From: CAZNXJ01 sp964577115
Lineage (GTDB): Bacteria > Planctomycetota > Planctomycetia > Pirellulales > Pirellulaceae
NCBI GenBank assembly: GCA_964577115.1
Contig: CAZNXJ010000037.1
Location: forward strand, 1 to 44,426
Direction: 5' to 3'
DNA: 44,426 nucleotides
Made by a program: the position numbers and the translations under genes. Position 1 is the stretch's first letter. Each line of letters starts with the position of its first letter. Shown here in pieces: positions 26,601 through 33,510 of the stretch. Under the pieces are notes generated by a model. That model worked only from the letters and a program-made list of their open reading frames with translations. It was not told the DNA's origin and did no database searches.

Positions 26601-26903
26601 GCTCGGCGCTTTTCCCGCGAAGACTTAATGATTGCGATCGCCGATCCGAATCGTGATGTATCGAGCCGTTATGTCGCGACGGTGATCGAAACTCACGACG
26701 GGCATCGTTACGAGGGCACCGTGATATACGACTCGGTGGACGGTGTGACACTCTTGACGAATCGGCAAGAAACCATCCGCGTGGAAGCGACCGAGATCGC
26801 TCATCGCGCTACCTCGGCCAAATCCCTCATGCCCGAGGGCTTATTGGCCGAAGCCACGCCGCAAGACATCGCCGATCTAATGGCCTACCTCAAGACGCTC
26901 TAG
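23604..26903 (+). CDS. PVC-type propeller/HEAT/c-type cytochrome protein
   Basis: A 1099-aa exported protein with a signal peptide (hydrophobic about 10-31). Residues about 40-380 form a PVC-type membrane-bound-dehydrogenase (glucose/sorbosone-dehydrogenase-like) beta propeller, with ALPEGFHATLYADDP at the start, DxDGDGRAD and DHNGDGRWD loops, and a GFRNAYDFDFHPYGD motif. HEAT-like helices span about 400-940. A C-terminal planctomycete haem domain has GRRVFERESCAACH near residue 980 and ends with DIADLMAYLKTL. It is related to the propeller/HEAT/haem part of the gene at 997, without the CotH-like domain. Family members are thought to oxidise sugars or alcohols, but the substrate has not been shown. 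It is probably cotranscribed with the YiiX-like gene. Confidence 0.9.
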   Translation: MRIAEVCRAASAGLATVGGWLGLALLVSCPVAAEEERAPLALPEGFHATLYADDPLAHDIFCMTIDTAGRVVVSGPGYIRALVDDDGDGRADRAETLVDGPATGAQGMFFDGDDLYCVGDGGVLRYRDHNGDGRWDESPQIMFLIRTGGEHHAHALRRGPDGCWYLLVGNDTGVNVDHAQGASPVQKPEAGALLRFAPNFSKCEVYADGFRNAYDFDFHPYGDVFVYDSDGERDVSLPWYQPTRVFHVLAGSHAGWLSRSWKRPDEYCDMPPVVARLGRGSPTGVVMYRHEAFPEPYRDALFVADWTFGRVVALPLKLDEATGRWKTEPIEFASSVGQFGFAPTDLEVGPDGSLFISVGGRGTRGGVYRITWNGDNSETLREENAVEADPQLQRCLGSPMPLSSFSRSRALTAAYMLGREQLEAAVINPQLPLLWRVRAVELATECFGGLSSSAHAALRNAPAPLRARAAWSIGRTERETYALDELDGYLAADEPLVVRHAAERLTTICLTMPSVANSDRFLRIAAHSEPSVRHFATMLPVADYQPTQWPAERQRVIQAELTTLRGRVTRRSSWNADVLQRAAEMWDARLPIEMQREIVRILQLAAGDMGPREGRAAVYDGYASRTELPLGEQPFKELVSKIEAWFPTGDEQLDNELIRLAAMIEANSEPLARHIVGRLNEESSPIDDLHALIALSRMPVALRDEDRRAVAHALVALEDKLDERSWRSDRNWDPRLAELYDAWLKRDRRMASELLTAPRLGHPGHVRLIALLSPELKNQARRRFAERLANDAEYPLSPQLVRELFALGDAEVERLVRERAEFGEARLAVIRQLAERASAEDELFFLEGLRSGDAELAARCLDALEKLPAAEDLPGQLAGLVQLLVTSSRDAEYAPLRERAARRLQQLTGIDHGFVLNSKERGRQDELVRRWVQWLHDEYPEQARRWLKSTANPATLLARFRDVPWTAGDPQRGRRVFERESCAACHRGRTALGPDLAGVARRFSREDLMIAIADPNRDVSSRYVATVIETHDGHRYEGTVIYDSVDGVTLLTNRQETIRVEATEIAHRATSAKSLMPEGLLAEATPQDIADLMAYLKTL

Positions 26904-26919
26904 GCGCGGCGCGAGCGAC

Positions 26920-26954
26920 CTCTTCCTCCCCCTTCTGCCTTCCACCTTCCCTTC
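26920..26954 (+). repeat. Pyrimidine-rich tract after the propeller/cytochrome gene
   Basis: About 35 nt of almost pure C and T beginning 17 nt after the stop codon. Its complement resembles the purine tracts elsewhere in this window. It may be a transcript-end or H-DNA-forming element; the function is unknown. Confidence 0.45.
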
Positions 26955-26997
26955 GCACTCGTGCGGTGTTGCGCGGACACACGCACAAATCGCGGAA

Positions 26998-27031
26998 CGT
27001 TCATTAGACGTTCATCGGCTCTTCATCTTGG
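26998..27031 (+). promoter_or_regulatory. Three 11-nt direct repeats resembling a Pho box
   Basis: GTTCAT at 26999, GTTCAT at 27010 and CTTCAT at 27021 are spaced exactly 11 nt apart, giving 7-mers GTTCATT, GTTCATC and CTTCATC with 4-nt spacers. PhoB/PhoP-type response regulators bind 7-bp direct repeats with 4-nt spacers (CTGTCAT in E. coli, GTTCACC in Streptomyces). The array ends about 77 nt upstream of the first pseudopilin gene. A weak -10-like CTTAGT lies at 27040-27045. Binding by any OmpR-family regulator is inference. Confidence 0.4.
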
Positions 27032-27107
27032 CGGCGAAACTTAGTGGCCGTTGGACGACGTTTGGTGCGTGCTGAGCGTCACAACGAGCCTCCAAAGGTT
27101 TCCTGCA

Positions 27108-28238
27108 ATGGTGATGCGATCACGACGGCCCGCAAGCGGGCAACGCAGCGCGTTCACGCTGGTCGAGCTGCTGACGGTTATTGCGATTATTGGCCTCTTG
27201 GTGGGGCTGCTGCTGCCGGCGATGAACGCCGCCCGGTCGGCCGCTCGCAAGACCACCTGCCAGAACAACCTCCGTCAGATCGGTATTGAGCTGCACGCGC
27301 ACGCCGAGCGGACGGGGGCGCTTTGTACGGGAAGTTTCGATTGGGTGCGCGACGGCTCCGTCACCGATGTGGGGTGGGTTGCGGATCTGGTGAAAACCGA
27401 GACGCCCGTCGGAGAAATGCGCTGTACCGCGAATGTGGCTCAAATCAGCGAAGCCTATAGCGCGCTGCTCGCGGCCAACATTAGCGCGCTGGACGCCTGT
27501 ATCGATCGGCTCGGCGTTCCGCCACAGCTCGAACGGGACGGTAGCGTGTCGGTGAATCCGTGCCGGCAGATCATTACCGCCGGATGGGCTCCAAACGACG
27601 CGGCTCGGATCGATGTCGTGCGCCGCCGCATTCTGGAAAAACATTTCAACACGAACTACGCCGCGTCCTGGTTCCTCGTGCGTTCCTCAGTGGTGCTCGA
27701 CAACAGCGGCAACCTCAGGGCCGCCGCGCCAGGTTGCTCGACCGACGTCAAAAGCCGCAATGTCACGTTGGGTCCGCTCAGGCTCGCCGAGCTCGACGCG
27801 GCGAAATCACCGGCCAACACAATTCCACTGCTCGGGGATGCGGCGCTCTCGACGGACACGCTGAGCGCCGATCTGGGGGCCTTCGGAATCGGCTCGCCCA
27901 TGGCCAAGTCCATGACGGGCGGGCCCGTGCTGAAAACAACGCTTCAAACACCGGGATTTTCAAGCGGTACGCCGATGTCGGGAACGAGCGGTTGGTATCG
28001 CGTCTGGCTGCGAGAAACGCTTCAGGACTATCGCAGCTTTGCACCGCTGCATGGCGGTGTCTGCAACATCGTATTCGCGGACGGGAGCGTTCGCTCGGTG
28101 GCCGACGTGAATGGCGACGGCCTATTGAACAACGGGTTCCCCGCGGCATCGGGTGCCGGCTTCGCCGACGACATGGTCGAGCTGCCGGGGACGGAAATGT
28201 TCAGCCTGTTTCAGTTGAGTGCCGTGCTGAAGGATTGA
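27108..28238 (+). CDS. DUF1559 pseudopilin-like protein (first copy)
   Basis: A 376-aa protein with a type IV prepilin/type II secretion pseudopilin leader: a short basic N-terminus (MVMRSRRPASGQR), then FTLVELLTVIAIIG running into one hydrophobic helix, then the DUF1559 (SBP_bac_10) body. The GWVADLV segment (about residue 85) and the late HGG...FADGSVRSV motif are typical of planctomycete family members. ATG 27108 is chosen because it puts the leader at the N-terminus; ATG 27114 is also possible. A prepilin peptidase would cleave before the Phe-Thr-Leu segment. The next gene is a paralogue. It is probably first in a pilus-like operon, downstream of the 11-nt repeat array. Confidence 0.9.
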   Translation: MVMRSRRPASGQRSAFTLVELLTVIAIIGLLVGLLLPAMNAARSAARKTTCQNNLRQIGIELHAHAERTGALCTGSFDWVRDGSVTDVGWVADLVKTETPVGEMRCTANVAQISEAYSALLAANISALDACIDRLGVPPQLERDGSVSVNPCRQIITAGWAPNDAARIDVVRRRILEKHFNTNYAASWFLVRSSVVLDNSGNLRAAAPGCSTDVKSRNVTLGPLRLAELDAAKSPANTIPLLGDAALSTDTLSADLGAFGIGSPMAKSMTGGPVLKTTLQTPGFSSGTPMSGTSGWYRVWLRETLQDYRSFAPLHGGVCNIVFADGSVRSVADVNGDGLLNNGFPAASGAGFADDMVELPGTEMFSLFQLSAVLKD

Positions 28239-28304
28239 GCGCCGCGCTTCGTGCTTTTGGACGTTGTGTCCGTATTTGTTTCGAAAGGCAAAAGAACGAG
28301 GAGT

Positions 28305-29597
28305 ATGAATGTGAAGAAGCAGCGTTATGCGTTTACGCTGGTCGAGCTGCTGGTGGTGATTGCCATCATCGGCCTGCTCGTCGCCTTGTTGTTGCCGGCG
28401 CTCGCCCGTGCACGCGAGGCCGCCCGCAACACCATGTGCAAGAACAATCTGCGCCAGATCGGTCTGGGCATGATGATGTTCGCCGACAAGGATCCTCAAG
28501 GACGATTGTGCACAGGGTCGAACGATTTTTCTCGCGACGGGTGCATGGATACTTACGGCTGGGCGGCGGACCTGATCAACATTCAGGCGCTGAACGCCGA
28601 GCTGACTTGCCCGTCCAACCCGCTTCAGGGCCTGGAGAAGCTGAATGACCTGCTCGGCAAAAGCACCAATGATGCGAAGGACGGAGCGCCGCTCTCGCGC
28701 CTGCGGGCGGGTGTCTGTGGATCGAGCGAATGGGCGGGTATGTCGGGTTCGGCCGGCACGGGCCAGTTCGCCAACACGGATATGGGTACCGAAGAGCGGG
28801 CTGCACTGGTCGCCCGCGCGTTCATGGATAAGGGCTACAACACAAATTACGCCTCGAGCTGGTACCTGGTCCGCAGTGCTCCGAAGTTCGAGTTCGCCGC
28901 GGGCACGCCGATGGATATCGTGACGGTGGGAGCGCCTGGAAAGGAAGGCTTGAAGGGGCTCAGCACCACGCAGGGGCCGCTGAAGCGCAGGATGCTGGAG
29001 AGCGGGCCGGTGGCAAGTTCGCTCGTGCCGCTGCTCGGCGATGCCGCCCCGGGCGATATCGACGAGGCGATCCTTGCTTTGACGGTTGGCTACGGTCCCG
29101 AATTGCCGAGCGGCGGCGCGGATCCGTTCGCGAACGGCAAGACGGAGACACGCACCTTCATCGAGGCCGGCGAGCTGCTGGCCGAGACGGCGAACGACGG
29201 ACCGGCGTACTGGGACGCATCGTCGAACACCATCAACCTGATCAGCCAGACGGCCAGCCTTCGAGCTCAGGTAGGCTATGAAGTCGCTGGCAGCATTCCG
29301 GTACCCGGCGGGCCAGTCAACGGCGCGTACCTGCAAGACACTCGCGACTGGTACGCCGTCCACGGCGGCGGTCGCCAGGGCAGTGTAAACATCCTGATGG
29401 CGGACGGATCGGTCAAAGAGTTCACCGATCTGGATAACGACAAGTTTTTGAACCCTGGTTTTCCCGTACCGGACAACCTGTCAGAAGACCAGTACGCCGT
29501 CACCGGGTATCGCAGCAGCGCTGTCGAGCTGCCGCCGGCCCGGATCTTCAGCGGCATGTTCCTGCTGAACATGCAAAAGCACTCGACCTTCGAATAA
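28305..29597 (+). CDS. DUF1559 pseudopilin-like protein (second copy)
   Basis: A 430-aa paralogue of the preceding gene. It has a short basic leader (MNVKKQRYA), then FTLVELLVVIAIIG and ALLLPALARAREAAR, then a DUF1559 body with CTGSNDFSRDG and GWAADLIN echoing the first copy, and a late ILMADGSVKEF motif. AGGAG at 28299-28303 ends only 1 nt before ATG 28305 but lies 7 nt before an in-frame GTG at 28311, so translation may really start at 28311; the mature protein would be the same. Tandem pseudopilin genes suggest major and minor subunits of one filament, or a diversified pair. A strong hairpin lies just after the stop codon. Confidence 0.9.
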   Translation: MNVKKQRYAFTLVELLVVIAIIGLLVALLLPALARAREAARNTMCKNNLRQIGLGMMMFADKDPQGRLCTGSNDFSRDGCMDTYGWAADLINIQALNAELTCPSNPLQGLEKLNDLLGKSTNDAKDGAPLSRLRAGVCGSSEWAGMSGSAGTGQFANTDMGTEERAALVARAFMDKGYNTNYASSWYLVRSAPKFEFAAGTPMDIVTVGAPGKEGLKGLSTTQGPLKRRMLESGPVASSLVPLLGDAAPGDIDEAILALTVGYGPELPSGGADPFANGKTETRTFIEAGELLAETANDGPAYWDASSNTINLISQTASLRAQVGYEVAGSIPVPGGPVNGAYLQDTRDWYAVHGGGRQGSVNILMADGSVKEFTDLDNDKFLNPGFPVPDNLSEDQYAVTGYRSSAVELPPARIFSGMFLLNMQKHSTFE

Positions 29598-29617
29598 ACG
29601 TTCCCGCCGCTTCTCGA

Positions 29618-29650
29618 CTTGCCGCGCGGTGGGTTCCGCCGCGCGGCGAG
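29618..29650 (+). other. Strong GC hairpin between pseudopilin and DUF1573 genes
   Basis: GCCGCGCGG (29621-29629) and CCGCGCGGC (29639-29647) form a perfect 9-bp stem around a 9-nt loop (TGGGTTCCG). Flanking bases extend it to 12 bp with one G-U pair. It starts 20 nt after the stop codon and has no U-tract. It could protect the pseudopilin mRNA 3' end or partly terminate transcription. Confidence 0.6.
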
Positions 29651-29693
29651 CGGGCACGCGGACGCGATACAGAAGCCCGAACGGAATATTCTC

Positions 29694-30935
29694 ATGCGGC
29701 ACATTTACTGGTCGGTTCCTGCAATTAGCCTCGCCATCGTTTTGCTCGTTGCCTCGTTGCTCGCCGGCAACGCGCAATTTTCATTCGAACACCCACGAGC
29801 TCCGGGCATGAGGTTTACGAGTGCGAAGAGCCGCGGCTTTGTCCTGGAAAGCCGAGCGGAGACAGGTCGCCGGCGAAGTGTTTCCGCTTCCACCGATCAT
29901 GGAGCAACGCACGACGGCGAGCGGCTTTTGCCGCGCGTGGTTGTCGAACAGACGGTGCACGACTTCGGCATCATGAACCCGCTGAATGTCGGCGAACACG
30001 TGTTTGTGATCCGCAATGAAGGAGATGCGCCGCTGCGTCTGAGCGACAACGGGACGAGCTGCAAATGCACGTTCGCTCACTTGCCCACAGCCCCCGTACC
30101 GCCCGGCGGCAGCGCGGAGGTGCGCATCCAGTGGAACACCGGAAACGATCCCGTCTACGCGCATAGCGCCTGGCTCGCGACGAACGATCCGCAGCAACCG
30201 GAGATCGAACTTCGCGTGGAAGGCAAGGTGCAGGTTCTTTGGGACGCTATTCCTCGTAGCGTTCAGTTTCCCGATCAGGATCCCGGTACCACCAGCCGCT
30301 CGACTGTGATTCTGTACTCACGGACGTGGAAACAGTTTTCCATCGCCTCAGGCAGGTCGACGCCTGAGGGAATTACGTGGGAAGCCAGGCCGCTGGACGA
30401 AGAGCGCGGCAACGAGCTCGGCGCGCTGAGCGGTTACGAGCTTGAGCTAACCGCGCCGGCCGACCTGCCGAAAGGTGCGTTTCATGGTGCGCTGCATCTC
30501 GAACTGATTCCGTATTCGGACAGCGGCGAACCGGAAGAATCGCGAGTGCTCGAGCTGGAAGTTGCGGGCCGAGTTCATAGCCGCATTTCCGTGTTTGGTT
30601 CCGCCATCGACGAGACGCAGTCGCTGGTTCAGCTCGGCGTTGCGGCTCCCGGCGAACAACTCCACAAGCGGCTCGTCGTACGTCTGCGCGATCCCGAGCT
30701 GCCGCGTGCCGACCAGATTCGTCTGGAGGTCGAACCGAAGCATCTGCGGGCCGAGCTGTGTGCGCACGATAGTTCGGCAACCAAGGGCATTTACATGCTC
30801 GACCTGATCGTGCCGGCAGACGCGCCCGAAGGCGCCTTTCTTGGCAGTAAGCACGGAACGGTGCGCATTGTTGTCGATCACCCGCGCATTCCGGAGCTCG
30901 CGCTGCCTGTGTCGTTCGCCGTGGTTCGGCGGTGA
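29694..30935 (+). CDS. DUF1573 envelope protein
   Basis: A 413-aa protein with an N-terminal membrane/signal segment (VPAISLAIVLLVASLLAG). A DUF1573 Ig-like domain spans about 80-175, with the family signature HDFGIMNPLNVGE and then FVIRNEGDAPLRL, a SCKCT cysteine pair, and VPPGGSAEVRIQW. Two or more further beta-rich segments follow to the C-terminus. DUF1573 folds resemble Ig-like ASPM/SPD-2/Hydin modules, so binding rather than catalysis is likely. ATG 29694 is chosen because the upstream in-frame region has no signal-like sequence. It follows the pseudopilin genes on the same strand and precedes the PilM fusion, so a role in the same pilus-like assembly is inferred from context. Confidence 0.87.
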   Translation: MRHIYWSVPAISLAIVLLVASLLAGNAQFSFEHPRAPGMRFTSAKSRGFVLESRAETGRRRSVSASTDHGATHDGERLLPRVVVEQTVHDFGIMNPLNVGEHVFVIRNEGDAPLRLSDNGTSCKCTFAHLPTAPVPPGGSAEVRIQWNTGNDPVYAHSAWLATNDPQQPEIELRVEGKVQVLWDAIPRSVQFPDQDPGTTSRSTVILYSRTWKQFSIASGRSTPEGITWEARPLDEERGNELGALSGYELELTAPADLPKGAFHGALHLELIPYSDSGEPEESRVLELEVAGRVHSRISVFGSAIDETQSLVQLGVAAPGEQLHKRLVVRLRDPELPRADQIRLEVEPKHLRAELCAHDSSATKGIYMLDLIVPADAPEGAFLGSKHGTVRIVVDHPRIPELALPVSFAVVRR

Positions 30936-30994
30936 GCGTGTGGGGCCTAATGAACCCCCGGTTTTGCCATCTCTGATACGTGTGTACTTTCGCC

Positions 30995-33484
30995 ATGACC
31001 GCTGACGCTTCCATCATTCGTGCGGGCTCACGTCTTGCAGTGCGAGCGGCACGCGACGGATTCGATCCCTACACCGCCTGGTTGCATATTGAGTCGCCCG
31101 ATCGGCCGCCGAACGCCTATCAGCTCTTGGGCGTCCGCGAACTGGAATCGAATCGCTCGGTGATTCGAACAGCCGCTGAGCGGCGTCGCAGCGAACTGGA
31201 GCGGCATCGTGCGAGCGCGGACGAACGATTGTGGCAGAGGGTGGCCGCCGAAATCGACACGGCCGAACAGGTGCTTAGTCAGCACGAACGCAAAGCGATT
31301 CTCGATGCCGCGATCCGCCGCCGGCGGCGAGCGGAACGTGGCACAGGTGACGCTGCCCGGCGGCTCGATGTTCCCAGCGCGCTCGGCTGCGCCGCATGTG
31401 GCCGCAGCAATTCGGGACGCCGCCAATTCTGTTCGGATTGCGGCGGGGCGCTCTGGCGTGAATGTCCCGCCTGCCAGTTCGAATGTCCAGCACAGGAGAC
31501 CTATTGTGGCGGCTGCGGAGTGAACATGCCCGAAGCCGAACGGCAATTGGTCGCGGACGCCGAACGAGCGCTCACCGAAGCCGCATGCCTGTATGAAGCG
31601 GGACGCTTTCAAAAAGCGATACGCCAGGTACATCAACTCGCCACGCTAGAGGACCCGCGGCTGGAACGCATCATCCAGCAGGCCGAGCAGCATTACTGCC
31701 AGTGGCGTGACGCGATGGACGCGCTGCGGCAAGCGGCCGTTCGCAGCATGGAACGCGCGGCTTCGCATCTTGCGTGTGGCGCCTTTCAAGCCGTGCTCGA
31801 CGAGTTGTCGTCGATTCCGGACGAGTTGGCCGACGAGCACGTGGATGCACTGCGGGAGCAAGCCCGAAAGGCACTCCAGGAAATAGAGCATCTCGATAAG
31901 GACATTAAGCAGTCGATTGCAAGCAGCCAGGCAAATGGGTTAGGGCGAAAGATCGAACGCTACCTTGAACTAAAGCCCGGCGATGAACCCATGCGCCGGC
32001 TTGCTAGCCGGTTGGCCAAGGCGCTCGAACATTCCGCTTCCCGAAAATTGGCCGAAGGCCAGTACGCGCGAGCGCTTGAGTTGCTTGATCAGGCACCTCA
32101 CGTGGCGCGAACGAACGAACATGCGCGGCTCGTCGAGCGAGCCGAGGAGTTATCGTGGCTCTACGACGATCTGGCTCGTGCGACAACGTGCGATGAGACG
32201 CTCGTCGGTGTCGCCGAACGGCTCGCGCGCATAAACCCGGGCGATCGGCAAGCTGTACGGTGGCTTGCCACTTTACGGTCCATGCAGGCGGACGGAATTA
32301 CGCCGGTTCCGTGGGCCAGAAGCGGAGGTTCCTCGTCGTTCGGGCCTCCGTTGAGCTGCCTGCGAGGCTGGAAGCGCATCGATGCCGGGGCCCTCCAAGA
32401 CAGGCCGGAGTTGCGGCAGTTTCCCGAGCGTTGGTACGTGGCCTCGGGGCTCGCCCTTCAGGGACTCGGATGTGCGCGGGTGGCGATGAATCTTGCCGAG
32501 CGGAAGCGGGGCATGCTCGAAACGCTTGGTTTTCGACGTCGCGTAGTGCGCCGCGCGTGGGGAATCGATTTCGGCAATGCCGCATTCAAAGCGATGGAGT
32601 TATCGCTGGGTGAAAACGGCCAGGTCGTAGGAACCGACTTCTATTTTGCCGAGTGGCCACGGCCGCTTGGACGATGTGAGAGCGACGCCGAGCGGCAGCG
32701 CATGGTCAAAGAGACGCTTCGCGAGTTTCTCGCAACGCACCCGATCGATGCGGCGGCCAACGTATGCGTTGGGCTGCCATCCCAATGGACGGTGACGCGG
32801 ACCGTTCGCATGCCGAACGTTCATGAAAAACGTTTACGCGAGGCAGTACTATTTGAAGCGAAGCAGCAGTTCCCGATGGCGCTTGAGCAATTAGCGTGGG
32901 ATCATACGCTGCTTGCGAAGGAAGGCAGCGAGCATTGCCATTTGATCTTGTTGGCCGCGAAGCGCGAACTGCTTGCCACGCGACAGAGCGAACTGGAAGC
33001 GTGCGGCTTGCGTGTTGACATCATGCAGAGCGGTTCGCTCGCGCTTTACAACCTCGCCGCCTATGAGTGCTGGTGGCCGGCAGTTGAACCGGGTCATGAA
33101 GCGCAGGCTCCGAGCGACACGCGCGAGGCGGCGACCGCGCTGCTCGATCTTGGCGGCACCGCGTCAAATCTCGTCATTGTCGCACCGGACCTGGTGTGGT
33201 GCCGTACGCTCCCGATCAGCGGCGACAACATCACCGCGGCACTTGTCCGCCGGTTTTCTCTGACCTACGGCCAGGCCGAACAGATCAAGCGCGAACCGCT
33301 GCGCGCCGCGCGCATGAGCGAACTTTACGAGTCGATCGACCGCATCGTACGCGAACTGGCGGGCGAAGTGCGGCGGTCGCTCGCCGTATTCGAGAAAGAC
33401 TACGGGAATTACCGCATCCATCAAATCCAGCTCACCGGCGGAGCAACGCGGCTGCACGCTTTGTTGCGACTGCTGCAGGCGTGA
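30995..33484 (+). CDS. pilM: PilM-like ATPase, apparently permuted, fused to J-like domain and zinc ribbons
   Basis: An 829-aa predicted cytoplasmic protein. Residues about 15-105 resemble the planctomycete J-like domain (DPYTAWLHI, PNAYQLLGV) without an HPD motif. Residues 132-176 form a double zinc ribbon with four CxxC pairs, and about 185-440 is helical repeat or coiled coil. At about 473-510 lies a segment matching the usual PilM C-terminus (SGLALQGLGCARVAMNL). Only after it comes the actin-like core: WGIDFGN at 522-528, LPSQWTVTRTVRMP, ALLDLGGTASN, and LTGGATRLHALL directly before the stop. The protein thus ends at the adenosine motif and lacks the normal tail after it. PilM is the ATP-binding inner-membrane platform partner of type IV pili. 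ATG 30995 is preferred over GTG 30980. The next gene lies 26 nt downstream. Confidence 0.85.
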   Translation: MTADASIIRAGSRLAVRAARDGFDPYTAWLHIESPDRPPNAYQLLGVRELESNRSVIRTAAERRRSELERHRASADERLWQRVAAEIDTAEQVLSQHERKAILDAAIRRRRRAERGTGDAARRLDVPSALGCAACGRSNSGRRQFCSDCGGALWRECPACQFECPAQETYCGGCGVNMPEAERQLVADAERALTEAACLYEAGRFQKAIRQVHQLATLEDPRLERIIQQAEQHYCQWRDAMDALRQAAVRSMERAASHLACGAFQAVLDELSSIPDELADEHVDALREQARKALQEIEHLDKDIKQSIASSQANGLGRKIERYLELKPGDEPMRRLASRLAKALEHSASRKLAEGQYARALELLDQAPHVARTNEHARLVERAEELSWLYDDLARATTCDETLVGVAERLARINPGDRQAVRWLATLRSMQADGITPVPWARSGGSSSFGPPLSCLRGWKRIDAGALQDRPELRQFPERWYVASGLALQGLGCARVAMNLAERKRGMLETLGFRRRVVRRAWGIDFGNAAFKAMELSLGENGQVVGTDFYFAEWPRPLGRCESDAERQRMVKETLREFLATHPIDAAANVCVGLPSQWTVTRTVRMPNVHEKRLREAVLFEAKQQFPMALEQLAWDHTLLAKEGSEHCHLILLAAKRELLATRQSELEACGLRVDIMQSGSLALYNLAAYECWWPAVEPGHEAQAPSDTREAATALLDLGGTASNLVIVAPDLVWCRTLPISGDNITAALVRRFSLTYGQAEQIKREPLRAARMSELYESIDRIVRELAGEVRRSLAVFEKDYGNYRIHQIQLTGGATRLHALLRLLQA

Positions 33485-33510
33485 GCGGACAGCGAGGCCA
33501 ATGAGCGAAC

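Noticed and set aside
30944..30964. GGGG/CCCC stem after the DUF1573 gene as a terminator
   Set aside because: Only four pairs and no U-tract. The PilM fusion follows on the same strand and is probably cotranscribed.
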